Counted from the stretch's first letter, positions 11,213 through 21,775 are shown. The stretch: DNA of 64,000 nt from Meandrina meandrites (GCA_963693305.1 OY855908.1:21501493-21565492); one strand, 5' to 3'. The notes: generated from the letters alone by a model not told the origin. Numbers and translations are program-made.

Positions 11213-11643
11213 CTTTAAGAAAGGAGAATTTTTGGAAAAGGTGCTGTAATGATACCTGTATGTCAAAGTTGGGTCTCTTTAAAATGCAGACCGGATGACG
11301 GTTGGAAAAAAGTTGATGAAAAAATGTGGATACTAAGATCTACATTGGATCAAAATCAAATGGCAAAGATTCAACTTTCCATTATCACCAGAGTCTGTTC
11401 TACTTTTACCACACTAGAAAAGCACCAAGGTGATTTAAAGGTTAGTGCACGTGAACGAATATACATGAACGCAACTGAGATCAAGGGATTTGTCCAACAA
11501 TAGCGACGATTCTGGCATGGAAAATTTGTTTGGAAAAGGTAATCAGTGTAATGTATGTCATTAAAGATGTGTTTGTTGTTCATCGTTTGTCGTTCATTTA
11601 TCATCAGTACTTGTTTCAAACTGATATCCTTCTTTGTTTATAA
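11213..11643 (+). other. Unassigned stretch before the Penelope-like fragment
   Basis: It contains an 84-codon frame (11249-11503) without recognisable domains. It may be decayed upstream Penelope sequence, but I cannot show this. Confidence 0.3.
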
Positions 11644-12063
11644 AGAAGCTTACAATGCGGCAAAGTATATATTGGGGAAACAGGGAGAGCGATGCAAGAA
11701 AGGATGAAAGAGCACGACAGAGATATATGGTTTGCTTGTACGCAAAACTCTGCAGTTTCAGAACAGGCTAATGAAACAGGGCACCTTCCCATTTGGAATG
11801 AAATCAAGTTTATTGATTGTGACCCTCATTGGTACACACGAAGGGTCAAGGAGGCTATCCATATAAGACTTAATCCTAACAACATCAATAGAGATAGTGG
11901 AATCGAAATTCCTGAAGCTTGGATACCAATGATCAAAAAGCACAACAGCCGATCAACAACAAAGCGGACCTATGAGGGAACAACATCTAACAGTCAGAAT
12001 AATAATGAGGATCGAAATGCACCAATAGCAGCGAACCAATGTGCTACAAATAGCAACAAGTAA
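11644..12063 (+). pseudogene. Penelope-like element: GIY-YIG endonuclease fragment
   Basis: An open frame from 11644 encodes CGKVYIGETGRAMQERMKEH, the GIY-YIG nuclease signature (VYIGETG plus the conserved Arg). It is followed by H-L-P-I-W and WYTRRVKEAIHIR, then NINRDSGIEIP. This order is typical of the C-terminal endonuclease of Penelope-like retroelements, where R-x-x-KEAIHI is characteristic. No reverse transcriptase is found upstream, so the copy is 5'-truncated. The polar tail after about residue 100 is less conserved. A hammerhead-like motif follows immediately. Confidence 0.8.
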
Positions 12064-12079
12064 ACAATCGGCCTCATCG

Positions 12080-12113
12080 CCTGATGAAGACTAGCAGTAT
12101 TGCAGTCAAAACG
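12080..12113 (+). ncRNA. Degenerate hammerhead ribozyme-like motif after the Penelope-like fragment
   Basis: CTGATGA at 12081-12087 is followed by a possible stem GACT...AGTC and AAAACG where the hammerhead core needs GAAAC. Penelope-like elements are known to carry hammerhead motifs, so the position fits. The core G is replaced, so activity is unlikely. Helices I and III were not established. Confidence 0.4.
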
Positions 12114-12120
12114 TCGCGAT

Positions 12121-13850
12121 CAACAACTAAAAGCGATTCCATCGTGAGACAAACGATTAAACGTTCATCTTTCCAGTCTAATATAGTTAATCAAACACAA
12201 ACTTTTTTACTTTCAGGCAATTTTTGTAACCCTATTGTTGTGTGCATTATAGTAAAAACACTGGTCCATCCCACTTAGGACTTCAACACAGTCAAAGTAT
12301 TAATTTTATACATTAGGTATTCAATTTTTAGTTCACACATTCACAACATATACTACATGTACTAGTGTTAGAAGTACCAAGGGACACTTGGCAATACTTA
12401 GTATCTTAGAAACTAAATGCAGGTTGGAAAAAAAACAACGACAAAAAAACAAGTGTCCAGTTTAACGGTCGCTAATAATTATAAATATACAATTAATATT
12501 TGTATTAAGTCGGCTCCTTACAGAAATGCTCACCCAATATTATCTCTTAAACTTACTTAATACTTATAAATTAAGTAAACTAATTATCAAATGCTTTTTT
12601 TAAAAAAAAACGTCTTGAGAGTTTCTTAAAATTTAAAATTGAGTTGGCATGGCATATCTCCATGTGGGTGCTGCCAGTGTGAATGAGTAATCCCCCAATG
12701 TTGGTGAGGCCTTGATTGTTGGAAGAAATGTTTGGTGTCAGATCGGAAGTTGTAGCGAGACAAAGGTTTGACAAGTTCTGATGCCAAAGCTGATCCCATT
12801 ACAATCTAACTACCAGACCAGCCAGTCTGAGAAGTCTGTAACATAACCTTCCTAATGTGCGGGGTGCAGACAGTGGCATGTTGAGTGTCTCAGCTGGACA
12901 ACTTCTGGGTAACACATTGCATCTCTTCAGCATGGTTGGGAAGGGGAATCCTCAAGGTTATTAACAGTTGTCCTTGGGGAAAAGTCACTTTTTCCTGGCT
13001 TTGGTACTACTTCTTCCTTTTGAATATCTGGTGGAGGGGTGGGCTGGCTTGTTAATGGGGCCCTCTTCATCTGTGGAGGAGTCTTCCTGAGGTAGCAGAC
13101 TGTGTGTTTCCGTCAGTTCTCTAGATATCCTTTATATAATTAGCACTCTGAGTTTTCTATGCGATAGGTGCTATATATTGGGAACCAAAGAACTTCCTTG
13201 CATGAAAGAAGGCCCCTTCGACTTTGATCACCAATTGCGCTATTGTTCCATTCCTTTGAAGTCGCTTTAGGTCTTCATCGAAGAGATCTCACCTTTTCCC
13301 AAACGAATAAAAACCGAACTTATTCAACACACTTCGGTGGCTCAACGGTGGCTTCCGAAGTGAATGCCCAAAGGAATAAAACGAGCCCACAAGGTAAAAA
13401 TGCCAGCGGTTTACACCATTTCTGAATGACACACTTAAATCGACGTGAAGTTGTAATGTTGCCTTGATTTGTTTCAGTCAAAATGAATGCAAACAAAGTC
13501 CCCAAATTGTGGCAAGTAGGTCGGGGCTGGGCTAACGGGGCTTTAGATTTTGTACTGTGAGGATGAAAGGTAATTCTTTGTTCATGCTGTTTGGCTATGA
13601 GATCATGATCACTGAGACAACAAGAACTGGTCATGCTGAAACCATGCACATTTCTTCAGATGATACATGTGGTATCAATAGTATAACATGAACCAACCGT
13701 GTGTCACGAGTCAAGTTTTCATTGGTGGTGTTCTTTTGAATGATTTTCTCACCATCTCGTCTGGAATTGCTGCCCAAAGACTGCTTTAGTTAAGATCATT
13801 GTTTTGAAACATCAGAAACTGACCAATCAGAAGTGGTCAGTCCCAAGGCT

Positions 13851-13851
<1 letters not shown>
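12121..13851. other. Intron sequence, no gene recognised
   Basis: Several frames of 60-110 codons occur on both strands, but none shows a domain, a repeat signature or splice-bounded conservation. AT-rich stretches alternate with more balanced ones. No element termini were identified. Confidence 0.4.

Positions 13852-13943
<92 letters not shown>
13852..13943. repeat. (AATC)n microsatellite, LINE tail
   Basis: About 23 uninterrupted AATC units. On the minus strand this reads (GATT)n and directly follows the 3' end of the LINE at 13944-14433, so it is best read as that LINE's simple-repeat tail. Confidence 0.92.
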
Positions 13944-13945
<2 letters not shown>

Positions 13946-14433
13946 TTTATTTAACCTCGGAGCTGTCGGGGGCTGACTAGGCCCCTAGCAAACATATGCT
14001 AATAAATTATGCCAAGAAAAAAAACAAATTAATATATATACAGAACAAAAAATTAATTAGATAAATAAGAATAACATTGATTTTTAAAAGAGACTATCTA
14101 GCTGCGCACAGCATTGCGAAAGGCCTGTAGTGTAGCAATTGTTCTTACTCGGTCTGGCAGTTGATTCCAGGCATTCACCGCCCAGTATCTTACAGACTTC
14201 AGTCTATACTTGGTCGTATTGACCTTAGGCAAGACAATCTTATTAATGCCTCTCAAGTTCTTGATATTGTCCCTGACACAGAAGAGGTCCTTAAGATACA
14301 CAGGTGCTATGTTATTAAGGTATTTGAATATTATAATAAGTGTATCTTGAATGCGACAGATACTTGCATTTTTTAAATGGGCGAGGAAAAATATATACGG
14401 TTTGTTCAAACTGTTACATGTTAATGGATACAA
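13944..14433 (-). mobile_element. CR1/Jockey-type LINE, 5'-truncated 3' end
   Basis: The minus-strand 111-residue frame 14433-14098 ends with RLKSVRYWAVNAWNQLPDRV and AFRNAVRS, the thumb-like C terminus of this reverse transcriptase group (a W-N-x-LP motif is shared with the copies at 1443 and 17350). About 150 bp of 3' untranslated sequence follows, then the (GATT)n tail. The rest of the element is missing, the usual result of incomplete reverse transcription. Confidence 0.8.
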
Positions 14434-14629
14434 GATTCTTGTAAGAAATTAATAAGAAAGTGTTTAAAAGCTTTTACGTTATCCATTAAACGGATACTTA
14501 ACAGACTCTAAATGGTTTGTTCCATTAAGTAGTAAAGTGTTAGTAGTGGTTTTCCCTTTGCAGGTCATTTCTTTTTGGTAGCATATATTGAAGAGTTTAA
14601 TACAATAAAATGGATAGTAAATAATAAAG
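14434..14629. other. Intron sequence, nothing recognised
   Basis: AT-rich sequence between the truncated LINE and the tRNA-like inverted pair. Confidence 0.3.
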
Positions 14630-14790
14630 ATGGTAAATTTTAAGCTTGGTAATAAATAATGAAGATGGATTTTTTTCAACAATGACATGAGCATGGGACA
14701 AAGAAAAATTCTGAGTCCCCGACGGGAATCGAACCCATGGCCTCCCAGATACCAATTGGGTGTTCTAACCAACTGAGCTACAAGAGACTC
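14630..14790 (-). mobile_element. tRNA-derived SINE-like unit, minus-strand copy
   Basis: The tRNA-like head (14790-14713 on the minus strand) has box A TAGCTCAGTTGG and box B GGTTCGATTCC, ends that can pair as GAGTCTC with GGGACTC, and a loop with GGT in the anticodon position. An AT-rich tail (14712-14630) follows. The spacing between acceptor and D arm is too long for a canonical tRNA. An almost identical unit lies in opposite orientation at 14936-15092. Confidence 0.65.
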
Positions 14791-14935
14791 GTGGTGAACT
14801 GGGCCATTTACTAGGTTGATATGTGACACGTGTCCTCCATACTGCTAGGATCAGCAATGTTGAAATCATCAAGTGTGTAGTAAATAATAAAGATGGTAAA
14901 TTTTAAGCTAGGTAATAAATAATGAAGTTCACCAC

Positions 14936-15092
14936 GAGTCTCTTGTAGCTCAGTTGGTTAGAGCGCCCAACTGGTATCTGGGAGGCCATGGGTTCGATTC
15001 CCGTCGGGGACTCACAAATTTTCTTTGTCCCATGCTCGCGTCATTGTTGAAAAAATCCATCTTTATTATTTATTACCGAGCTTAAAATTTTA
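14936..15092 (+). mobile_element. tRNA-derived SINE-like unit, plus-strand copy
   Basis: The tRNA-like head at 14936-15013 has the same boxes A and B as the copy at 14630-14790, and the tail ATTTTCTTTGTCCCATGCTC is its reverse complement. A stretch starting TAGTAAATAATAAAGATGG also occurs directly at about 14612 and 14878, so the locus combines direct and inverted duplications. If transcribed through, the two heads would form a long hairpin. Confidence 0.65.
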
Positions 15093-15331
15093 GTGCATTA
15101 GCACAGCCAGCAGTGACTCCCACAAACCCTGGACTTTTGTTTGGGGGCAGGCTGGGTGACCCTGCGGTGGAGGGTCACTCACTTTCAAGGTAGGTTGACC
15201 CTGAAATAGTGCCTTTTTGTTAACTTCAATGGTGAAGAGAAATATAAGAATAATAACTGAATTTGATTCTAAATAACAAAAAAATAGGTAAGACAATCAA
15301 TTTCTTAAGGAAAGATAAAGTAACCGGGTAC

Positions 15332-15424
15332 CTGACCATCCTTGGCATAACACACTGAATTAGACTGAGTGTACTTCAGTGCAATGCTTGCCACTATCAA
15401 GTCACGCAAGGCAGTCTTTGGTAA
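15332..15424 (-). CDS. ATIC: ATIC exon: [20 protein letters not shown] segment
   Basis: The exon has 31 complete codons, with acceptor CAG at 15427-15425 and donor GT at 15331-15330. It encodes [20 protein letters not shown] followed by [11 protein letters not shown]. The [11 protein letters not shown] block is among the most conserved in AICAR transformylase and contains an Asn described as part of the active site in vertebrate enzymes. It joins in phase 0 to exons 22296-22424 and 79-152. No disabling change is seen. Confidence 0.95.
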
Positions 15425-16394
15425 CTGAAAAAGAAACATGAAATATTTCAAAAACACAAAGACAAACTGAATGAAATACACTTATAGACTGTAAGAATTC
15501 CCAGAATCCTTTGCAGATGAAACATGCTGAATGCTAAATGAAATTCTTATTCATTCAAAATATGTCATTGTTTCTAATTGGCTTTCAATCTCTAGCTAAT
15601 TCCAACTCTAATTCCAACTAAGCAGCTAGCACCGACCAAATTTGGAAGACGCTTTTATTATTGGACGAATGACGTAATAATTATTGGACAATTGACGTCA
15701 GTCATCCAATAATAAAAAAATTATTGGACGATTGACGTCATGCAACAACCGCTTTGTTCAGAGCTCAGCCGAAGGAACGAAAATGGTCGCTAAATTTGAA
15801 TGCGATGATGATAAAGATAGCAAAAACATCAAAAAGCTTTAAAGTGAAGTCACTTGAATTTTTATGCCTATCTTCAAGAAAGAAACATCAAAAAACCAGT
15901 GACAGCAGAAGAATTGGCCACTGTTAGCAAACATTCTACGCCAAAGTGGGTAGCCATTTTAACGCATTTTGTGTTTTAAGAGCTCTTGGAAATATTTGAA
16001 TGAATAATGAAACAATTATTGAATTCAGCTTTGGTGTGATATGAAGAATTATGCAGATCTCGGAGGGTGTTATCATGTAGCCAGCTGTGTGACTGAAAAC
16101 ACCCCCCAAAAGGCCTGTGCCAGACTCAGGCGGCTGTAGAAAGCAGGGGTTGACAAATACACTTTCTTGTAGAGCTGCACTGACTGGATTGAAAGGAAGA
16201 CGAAAAGTATAGTAATTACCACAACTGGTGGCCCACAATTTGCAAAACGTTCCATACAGAAGGATACAAACCATTTGATTTTCCAACCGGAATTTCCGGT
16301 GTTTCCATGTGAATGGTAAGCACCCCACGATTCCTTTGATTCTCACATACGATCCTCTGAACAACAGAATCAAACAATCTTGCTAGACAACTTC
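15425..16394. other. Intron sequence with CRE-like repeats, no gene recognised
   Basis: A 145-codon minus-strand frame at 16373-15936 shows no domain and looks like a translated repeat. Apart from the CRE-like cluster at 15653-15742 I see nothing to annotate. Confidence 0.4.
15653..15742 (+). repeat. Three ATTATTGGAC-ATGACGT units with CRE-like sites
   Basis: Three imperfect units of TTATTGGACNAWTGACGT contain TGACGTAA (15670-15677) and two perfect CRE palindromes TGACGTCA (15693-15700, 15733-15740), plus an inverted ATCCAATAATAA between them. CRE palindromes bind CREB/ATF factors in animals. Whether they act here is unknown, and they could simply be part of a repeat. Confidence 0.6.
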
Positions 16395-17020
16395 AAGGTA
16401 ATCACAAATGATCCTGCAACCAAACAGATCTTTCCCCATCCACCGATTGTCGTGCATTGAAGGGATAAAAACTTGAGAATATCACTGGTTATCACAGCCG
16501 ACAAGCAAGCTACCACACATGCATGCTCTCGTCCCTGTGAACACTCCACATTTCAAGTGATATCAACCTTCAGAGGCCAAAGGACTCCATTACCATCTGT
16601 AAATTGTTTACTTGTATGTCCTCTGGACTTATTGCATCTCCTGCTGCCGCTGCCCGCCATTTACATCGGCGAAACTGGGTGCACACTGAGAGAACGTTTT
16701 GAGGGAACATGTTCGGAGCAAATAATAAGAGTGCGCTTGGATTCCCTGTCGCAGAGCATTTCAGCTCCAGCAGACACACCGCAGCCAACACACAGGTCTG
16801 CGGCGTAAAACTTTGCGGTGGGAACAAACAGAGAAAGAGACAGGAGATAAGTCTCATTTTCCAGCTGGCAACATTTTTTACATTTTTACTGAGGTTTGTG
16901 TGCATGCGCCCTAGAGAGAAAACATTTCAGATTTTAAACATAATCTTGTGGCACATCACCAACAAACTCTTATCCCCTGATGAAGGGCAAAGCCTGAAAC
17001 GTTTGGGTTATTCTAACTAG
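16395..17020 (+). pseudogene. Penelope-like element: RT C-terminus and GIY-YIG fragment
   Basis: The remnant begins with a VITNDPATKQIFPHPP-like segment at about 16398. It continues through RDKNLRISLV, a Cys-containing link and IYIGETGCTLRERF (about 16662-16703), the GIY-YIG signature. After a frame change it goes on with FPVAEHFSSSRHTA and QRKRQEISLIFQLAT. Stops and shifts show it is dead. It is a different subfamily from the fragment at 11644-12063, since the tail lacks KEAIHI. The hammerhead-like core at 16976-17002 stands at its end. Confidence 0.75.
16976..17002 (+). ncRNA. Hammerhead ribozyme-like core
   Basis: CTGATGA (16977-16983), a short stem AGG-loop-CCT (16984-16995) and GAAAC (16996-17000) match the conserved hammerhead core in order and spacing. 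The motif closes a Penelope-like fragment, the element class known to carry such ribozymes. Helices I and III and the cleavage site were not defined, so self-cleavage is only possible. Confidence 0.55.
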
Positions 17021-17194
17021 ACTTCAGCAAATTTAACATTTTCTCAATGTATCACAAAGAACAAGTGCTATGCAGTTAAAGACGTTTTCTACCTTCAAAT
17101 AATGTTAAAACACATTACCCTTCTAGACAAGCTACCTTTGTGTAGTGCATTGTCCAATCAATTTTGTTTGTTTCAATCCGGTTTTCAAGGTTTG

Positions 17195-18790
17195 TAGAAG
17201 AAAAAGAAGAAAAAACTTTATTTATCCACGGTGTCACATTCATCGATTGATGGTCTTCCAGAGATCCATGCTATTAATTAATATAAATTACAAGATTAAA
17301 TTTAAATAGATAGTGAAATTCAAAAAGTGTAGATTACATTGTGCATATATTAATATTTGATAAATCTTTTAAAAAAATTAAGGTCTTTCGATTGCTTGAC
17401 TTCCACAGGAAGTGCATTCCATGCTACCACTCTGTTATAGGCGAGGCTCCTTTTGAGAAACTCAGTGTTGGGTTTTGGGACACATAGGTTTATATGACAG
17501 CCTCTAGTTTCATAATGGTGAATCTCTCTAACTCGAGTGAAGTTTCGTGCCAACGAGTGTGGTGCTAAATTATTTACAATTTTACATGTATACATAGTTG
17601 TTACATCTTGTTGGTACCAGCGATCTTCTAGGGGCTGCCATTTTAGGCCCTTTCTTAGATCAGCAGATCTGACTTCGTAGCCAGACCTGGTGATAATCCT
17701 GGCGGCACGATTTTGTAGTTTCTGTAATTTTGTTCGTAACCCTTTATCACATGTGTGCCAAACAGGCGAGCAGTAATCAAAGTGAGGTTGTTTTATAGAT
17801 TTGGTTTAAAGAATCAATAGGGAGTATTTCACGGGTTCGCCTTAAAACACCTAAGCCCTTGCTAACTTTATTGCTAATATTAGAAACATGTTCCTTCCAA
17901 GTAAGGTTTTCATCTACACTGTTTTTTCAACTCGTTTTAGATTGGTATTTCCAATCTTGAGGTTTAGGTCTAAATTTGCGTGACTTAGCCTTTTTCTAGA
18001 GCCAATAATCATAAATTCAGTTTTAACCACATTGATACTGAGGCGACTTTCAATGAGCCAATTTTCTAGCTGTTTCACGTCTTCATTCAATTTGAGTTCT
18101 ATAGAATGGGTATCAGTGCCGCTAGATGTTATACTAGTATCGTCAGCGTACATACTTGGAATGGAGTAAGTTAAGCAACCAGGCAAATCATTTATATATA
18201 GTAAGAATAGTAGGGGACCCAGTATAGAGCCTTGAGGGACTCCACATTATATAGTTTCACAGCTGGATATGTTACCATTAGTATAACAATATTGCGTTCT
18301 ATTTGTTAGGTACGATCTGAACTATTTTAATTCGTTTCCTATTACGCCATAACTTTGCATTTTTTAATTAAAATATCATGGTCAACTGTGTCAAAGGCCT
18401 TTTTTAGGTCCAGGAAAACAGAAACATTAATTTTACCTTCATCCATAGTATCTTGAAGCAAAGCTGTTAATGTTGAGTTTAATGGTCTGAACCCTGACTA
18501 GTGGTCTGAGAGAATATTATTTTCTTCCAGATATTCATAAAATTGAGAGAAAATTATTTCTTCGATAATTTTCAAGACTATTGGTAAGATAGAGATTGGT
18601 CAGTAGTTACTTGGATCACATCTATCATTAGACTTATACTTGGGAAGCACTTTAGCAACCTTCCAATCATCAGGAAAAATGCCACTACAGGCAAGCTTGA
18701 AGATCGCTGCCGGGAGCTTGTCGCTGCTGGGAGCTTGTTTGTTAGTGATAATGCCATAATAATGATTGATGGCAGCGAAAATCACCATCA
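17195..18790 (-). mobile_element. CR1/Jockey-type LINE, truncated and decayed
   Basis: Reading down the minus strand from about 18720: KLPAAIFKLACSGIFPDDWK and VAKVLPKYKS, SNY followed by an in-frame TGA before PISI, FLDLKKAFDTVDHDI (about 18410-18370), a GVPQGS-to-LGP region near 18240-18205, and YADDTSI at about 18150. Then comes INVVKTEFMIIGSRKR and a C-terminal VAWNALPVEVKQS ending at 17350. A simple GAAAAAG-rich 3' tail lies near 17200. Several stops and shifts disable it. It is a third member of the same broad group as the LINEs at 1150-9849 and 13944-14433. Confidence 0.8.
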
Positions 18791-18801
18791 CCATTACTTG
18801 A

Positions 18802-19106
18802 AGGGAACCTCCACTCTTGGGGCAAATTGACGTTATATTGTTTGAAATAATTCCTAATTTCCAAATTTTACAAGACAATGGAGAAAAAATGGCTCCTGCT
18901 ATTGTTTGGAAGCTTCCAAACAGTAACAGGAGCCATAACACGTCATAAAAATCCAAAATGGCAGTGCGCTGGAAATTTAAAAGCCATGAACTTTTCCATT
19001 TATTGTTATTATTAAATGCTATTTCTCCCTTGTCTTGTAAAATTTGGAATTCTGGCATCATTCCGAACAATTTGATGCCAACTTGTTGTAAGAGTGGAGG
19101 TTTCCT
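18802..19106. mobile_element. Hairpin-forming MITE (Kolobok/T2-like ends)
   Basis: The outer ends AAGGGAACCTCCACTCTT and its near complement ending GGAGGTTTCCTTTAA (19095-19110) bracket an inner palindrome, GGCTCCTGCTATTGTTTGGA with its complement (about 18889-18933). The right side shows TTAA and the left TTGA, which suggests a decayed TTAA duplication. It sits at the 5' border of the decayed LINE. No coding sequence. Confidence 0.65.
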
Positions 19107-19110
19107 TTAA

Positions 19111-19722
19111 AATGCATATGACAGATATAACAGATTATTTTTTATTTGCTTGATCAAATCTAGGTGAGATCCTGAAGTGAACATTGAAAACAATTGCAGT
19201 CAAGGCAACCAATTTTGACTACAATTTCTTCTGTTATGGACAGACAGACAGAGCCTTAGCAGCAAGGATCACTGACATTTAACTTTAAAGCCCATGATAT
19301 GAAGGCAAGAAACAAGCAAGCTATTGAAGAGAAACAATAAGTTTGAAAACAGCAGAAACATTACCTGACACAAGATAGCATTAATCTGGTTGTGAATTAG
19401 CCTTCTACACATACATCAAGGAGTGACTGAAGAGCCAAAAAATGCTTTCATAAAAGACTAGTCACTTAATCTGAGACCCAAAAGATACACTGTCACGCTT
19501 TGCACTTAAAGTGCCCCTGAGATCAAATTTTTGACCTTCATTTTTTTAACATTTTCGTGTACAATTAGACTTTTTTACTCTTTTGCCAAATTTCTATCCA
19601 CAATGAATTTAGGGCCACCATTAATTAACCTTGTTCCTAGGTTTGGTTGCTAATGGAGAAAGTGATGTCAAAGTCGGTGAGGAGTTTGTGGCTAAGAAAA
19701 AACGGGAGAGCGTGGAAACGCA
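19111..19722. other. Intron sequence with a repeat copy
   Basis: The stretch 19178-19243 recurs at 22073-22140 (see that entry). From 19505 the sequence TTAAAGTGCCCCTGAGATC resembles the end of a TTAA-flanked element, but I found no matching opposite end. Confidence 0.4.
19178..19243 (+). repeat. ~65-bp direct repeat, copy 1 (copy 2 at 22073-22140)
   Basis: Both copies share AACATTGAAAA, GCAGTCA-GGCAACC and ATTTCTTCT in the same order and orientation. They lie 2.9 kb apart. Confidence 0.6.
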
Positions 19723-20316
19723 TTGAAAGTTACAAATCAGCGTGGACAATTAGGCCACCTACAAGCTGAGCTGGTGTCTCCTCTCTGGCCTTTAAAAGCA
19801 GAGATCAAGGGACGTGCAGAAGACATGACTGTACAACTATTGAAAGAAGTTCTCCGTGAGATGGGTGTGCATTTTACTCAAAGCTGTAGAAAAGCGGAAT
19901 TAATAAATGAATTAATGGCAGCTAGAAAACAGGCTAACCAGACCACCGTGGATTCCATTCGTGAGTATTGTGAAGCTACCATTAACAGCAACAACAACAG
20001 AGCCATCGAAGCCGTAGTTGACGACGGCGGTCGGCCCTACTCAACAAATAGACCCGGCAATGAACATACTACAGAAAATATCAGTGGATTCGTTTTTCGC
20101 TATCCCGTTTATTACTTCGATGCGAAGATCGACTGTGGTATTTGCTCCTTCACTTTTCCTTTTAGAGATCATAGGAATCTACCTAGGCCAAGCCACTTAT
20201 CTCCAAGCTATTTTCCTGTTGCTGCTTGTTCAAGTATATATTTCTTTGGCTTGTTTAGCTTACGTCATCTTGTGCCTGAACGTAACAGAACTTTTGCTGT
20301 TGTATTTCACAAGTAA
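19723..20316 (+). CDS. Hypothetical ORF with SAP-like segment
   Basis: This 197-codon frame opens with ATG at 19723. Residues about 34-66 (DMTVQLLKEVLREMG, then RKAELINELMAARKQ) resemble the helix-extended-helix of a SAP DNA-binding motif. The second half has no recognisable domain. An overlapping frame (20018-20374) is strongly hydrophobic, with two possible membrane segments, so a frame change near 20120 is conceivable. It may be a transposon remnant, a lineage-specific nested gene or chance. No splice sites or poly(A) signal were established, and I do not know its function. Confidence 0.3.
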   Translation: MKVTNQRGQLGHLQAELVSPLWPLKAEIKGRAEDMTVQLLKEVLREMGVHFTQSCRKAELINELMAARKQANQTTVDSIREYCEATINSNNNRAIEAVVDDGGRPYSTNRPGNEHTTENISGFVFRYPVYYFDAKIDCGICSFTFPFRDHRNLPRPSHLSPSYFPVAACSSIYFFGLFSLRHLVPERNRTFAVVFHK

Positions 20317-20419
20317 CCTATATGCTAGTGTAAACCTTGCCCCTTTTCTTAATAACGTTGGTTTTGCTGCATAACAGACAATAGTATATCACGGAAATGA
20401 ATAAATGAAGGCATGAGCG

Positions 20420-20790
20420 CAAGACGCGCACATTAAGTTTTTGGCTAAATTGAACATTGTCAAAAACAACTCCAAACCTCGCATGCAAGTTAATTTGTTT
20501 ACGTGTGCTAAACACTGTCCTGTACTTCATTTCGCTGGTTTTGCCTTCGTTTTCTTAAAATGACACATGCAAAAAGACAAGATTTTTGCTAGCGGCATCT
20601 TAAGCAGTTTTCTTTGACAAACGATAAACAAAGGAAACCTTTTGTTCCTCAAAACACTGAAACCAGCGAACGTTTTAGGGATTAGACTATAACTCTTATA
20701 ACCCTAAACCTAAGGTTAGAGTTAACGTTCCAAGTTAGGGTTTAGCGGCTTAACCCTAGGGCAAAAGCGAACCCCGATCCCATGTTAGCG
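20420..20790 (+). repeat. Interspersed repeat with CCCTAA-rich segment, copy 1
   Basis: It shares GGCTAAATTGAACATTG, AAAACAACTCCAAA and TTTGTTTACRTGTG with 21640-21775 (inverted) and with 44640-45010 (inverted). It continues with a TTAGGG/CCCTAA-rich imperfect palindrome (about 20690-20760) that also recurs at 44680-44770. It is probably one end of a DNA transposon family. Confidence 0.65.
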
Positions 20791-21639
20791 AGCTGGTGAT
20801 TTCACTTCATAATAGTCTTGCTTTCAGTTAAGTGCCGCTTACTCTCACTTCTATCTCCACTCCTTACATCATCACACATCTCAGCACAAAATCCCGCGAA
20901 ATCAAGAGATAGACTTCTTCGCTTTTAGTTCGCACGAATCGATTGATTTGGATGAATATTTAACGAGGCACAGAAAAATTTTTGGCGATGAAAGGTCCCC
21001 TGGGAAACAACTAAAGAATTTTTTTAAGTCTAAAACCAGCTCACTTCTCGGCAAATTCGTCGCCGCAACACCCAAGCGGATAATGCAAAACTCGAGCTGA
21101 CAAAGTTTCCGACAAGAAAACTGTTTTAGACTTTCCGCTTGGATCGATCTGGCTTTTGTAAGACAACGTTCACTCGAGCGCCAAAAAAAAAAAAAAAACA
21201 GCGCTATTGTGCAAAACAAAAGCCAGAACAGCCCTCAGTTCTTCGAGAGTTGCTCTTGATTTGCAGGCATCTGGACTTAATAATGTCCTTCAGCCACCAA
21301 GCGGCCGCACTTGTGCTCAAACGATCGATATGCAAGCAGATTCGTTTTCACAAGCAAAACGCCATCTTTTTCTGTCTTTCCTGACACGTAACCACAACGT
21401 CACAATGCATTTTCCAGTCCTACTCTACTCAGTCTATAAAAGGAAATCGATAAGCAAACATGGCCGCGAATGAAGACAGGTTTTTGAAATGGTTTCTCGC
21501 CTGCCGTAGACGCTTGCAAAACCGTACAAGCAAAGATTTGCACGCGATGCGTTGGAAAACTCATGCAGCTGCAGCTTGCCGACTGTGGAGAACGTAAGCT
21601 TACAAAACGCCGTTTTTTGCATGTATAATTCCTGCGAAA

Positions 21640-21775
21640 GAAAGGTAAGACCAGCGAATTGAAATACAGGACAGTGTTTAACACATGTAAACAAACCCAC
21701 ATGCAAATTTTGGAGTTGTTTTTCGCAATGTTCAATTTAGCCAAAAACGTAATGTGCGTTTCTTGCTTTCAGGCC
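21640..21775 (-). repeat. Inverted copy of the 20420 repeat
   Basis: Reverse complement of about 20420-20550. Together the two arms bracket about 1.1 kb (20551-21639) without recognisable coding sequence, as expected for a non-autonomous element with long inverted ends. Confidence 0.65.

Noticed and set aside
14713..15013. Functional tRNA-Thr genes
   Set aside because: The spacing before the D stem is too long, acceptor pairing has G-T pairs or a mismatch, and the units continue into a shared tail, so SINE relics are more likely.
15936..16373. 145-codon minus-strand ORF as a gene
   Set aside because: No domain, no splice context, and the composition looks like a translated repeat.
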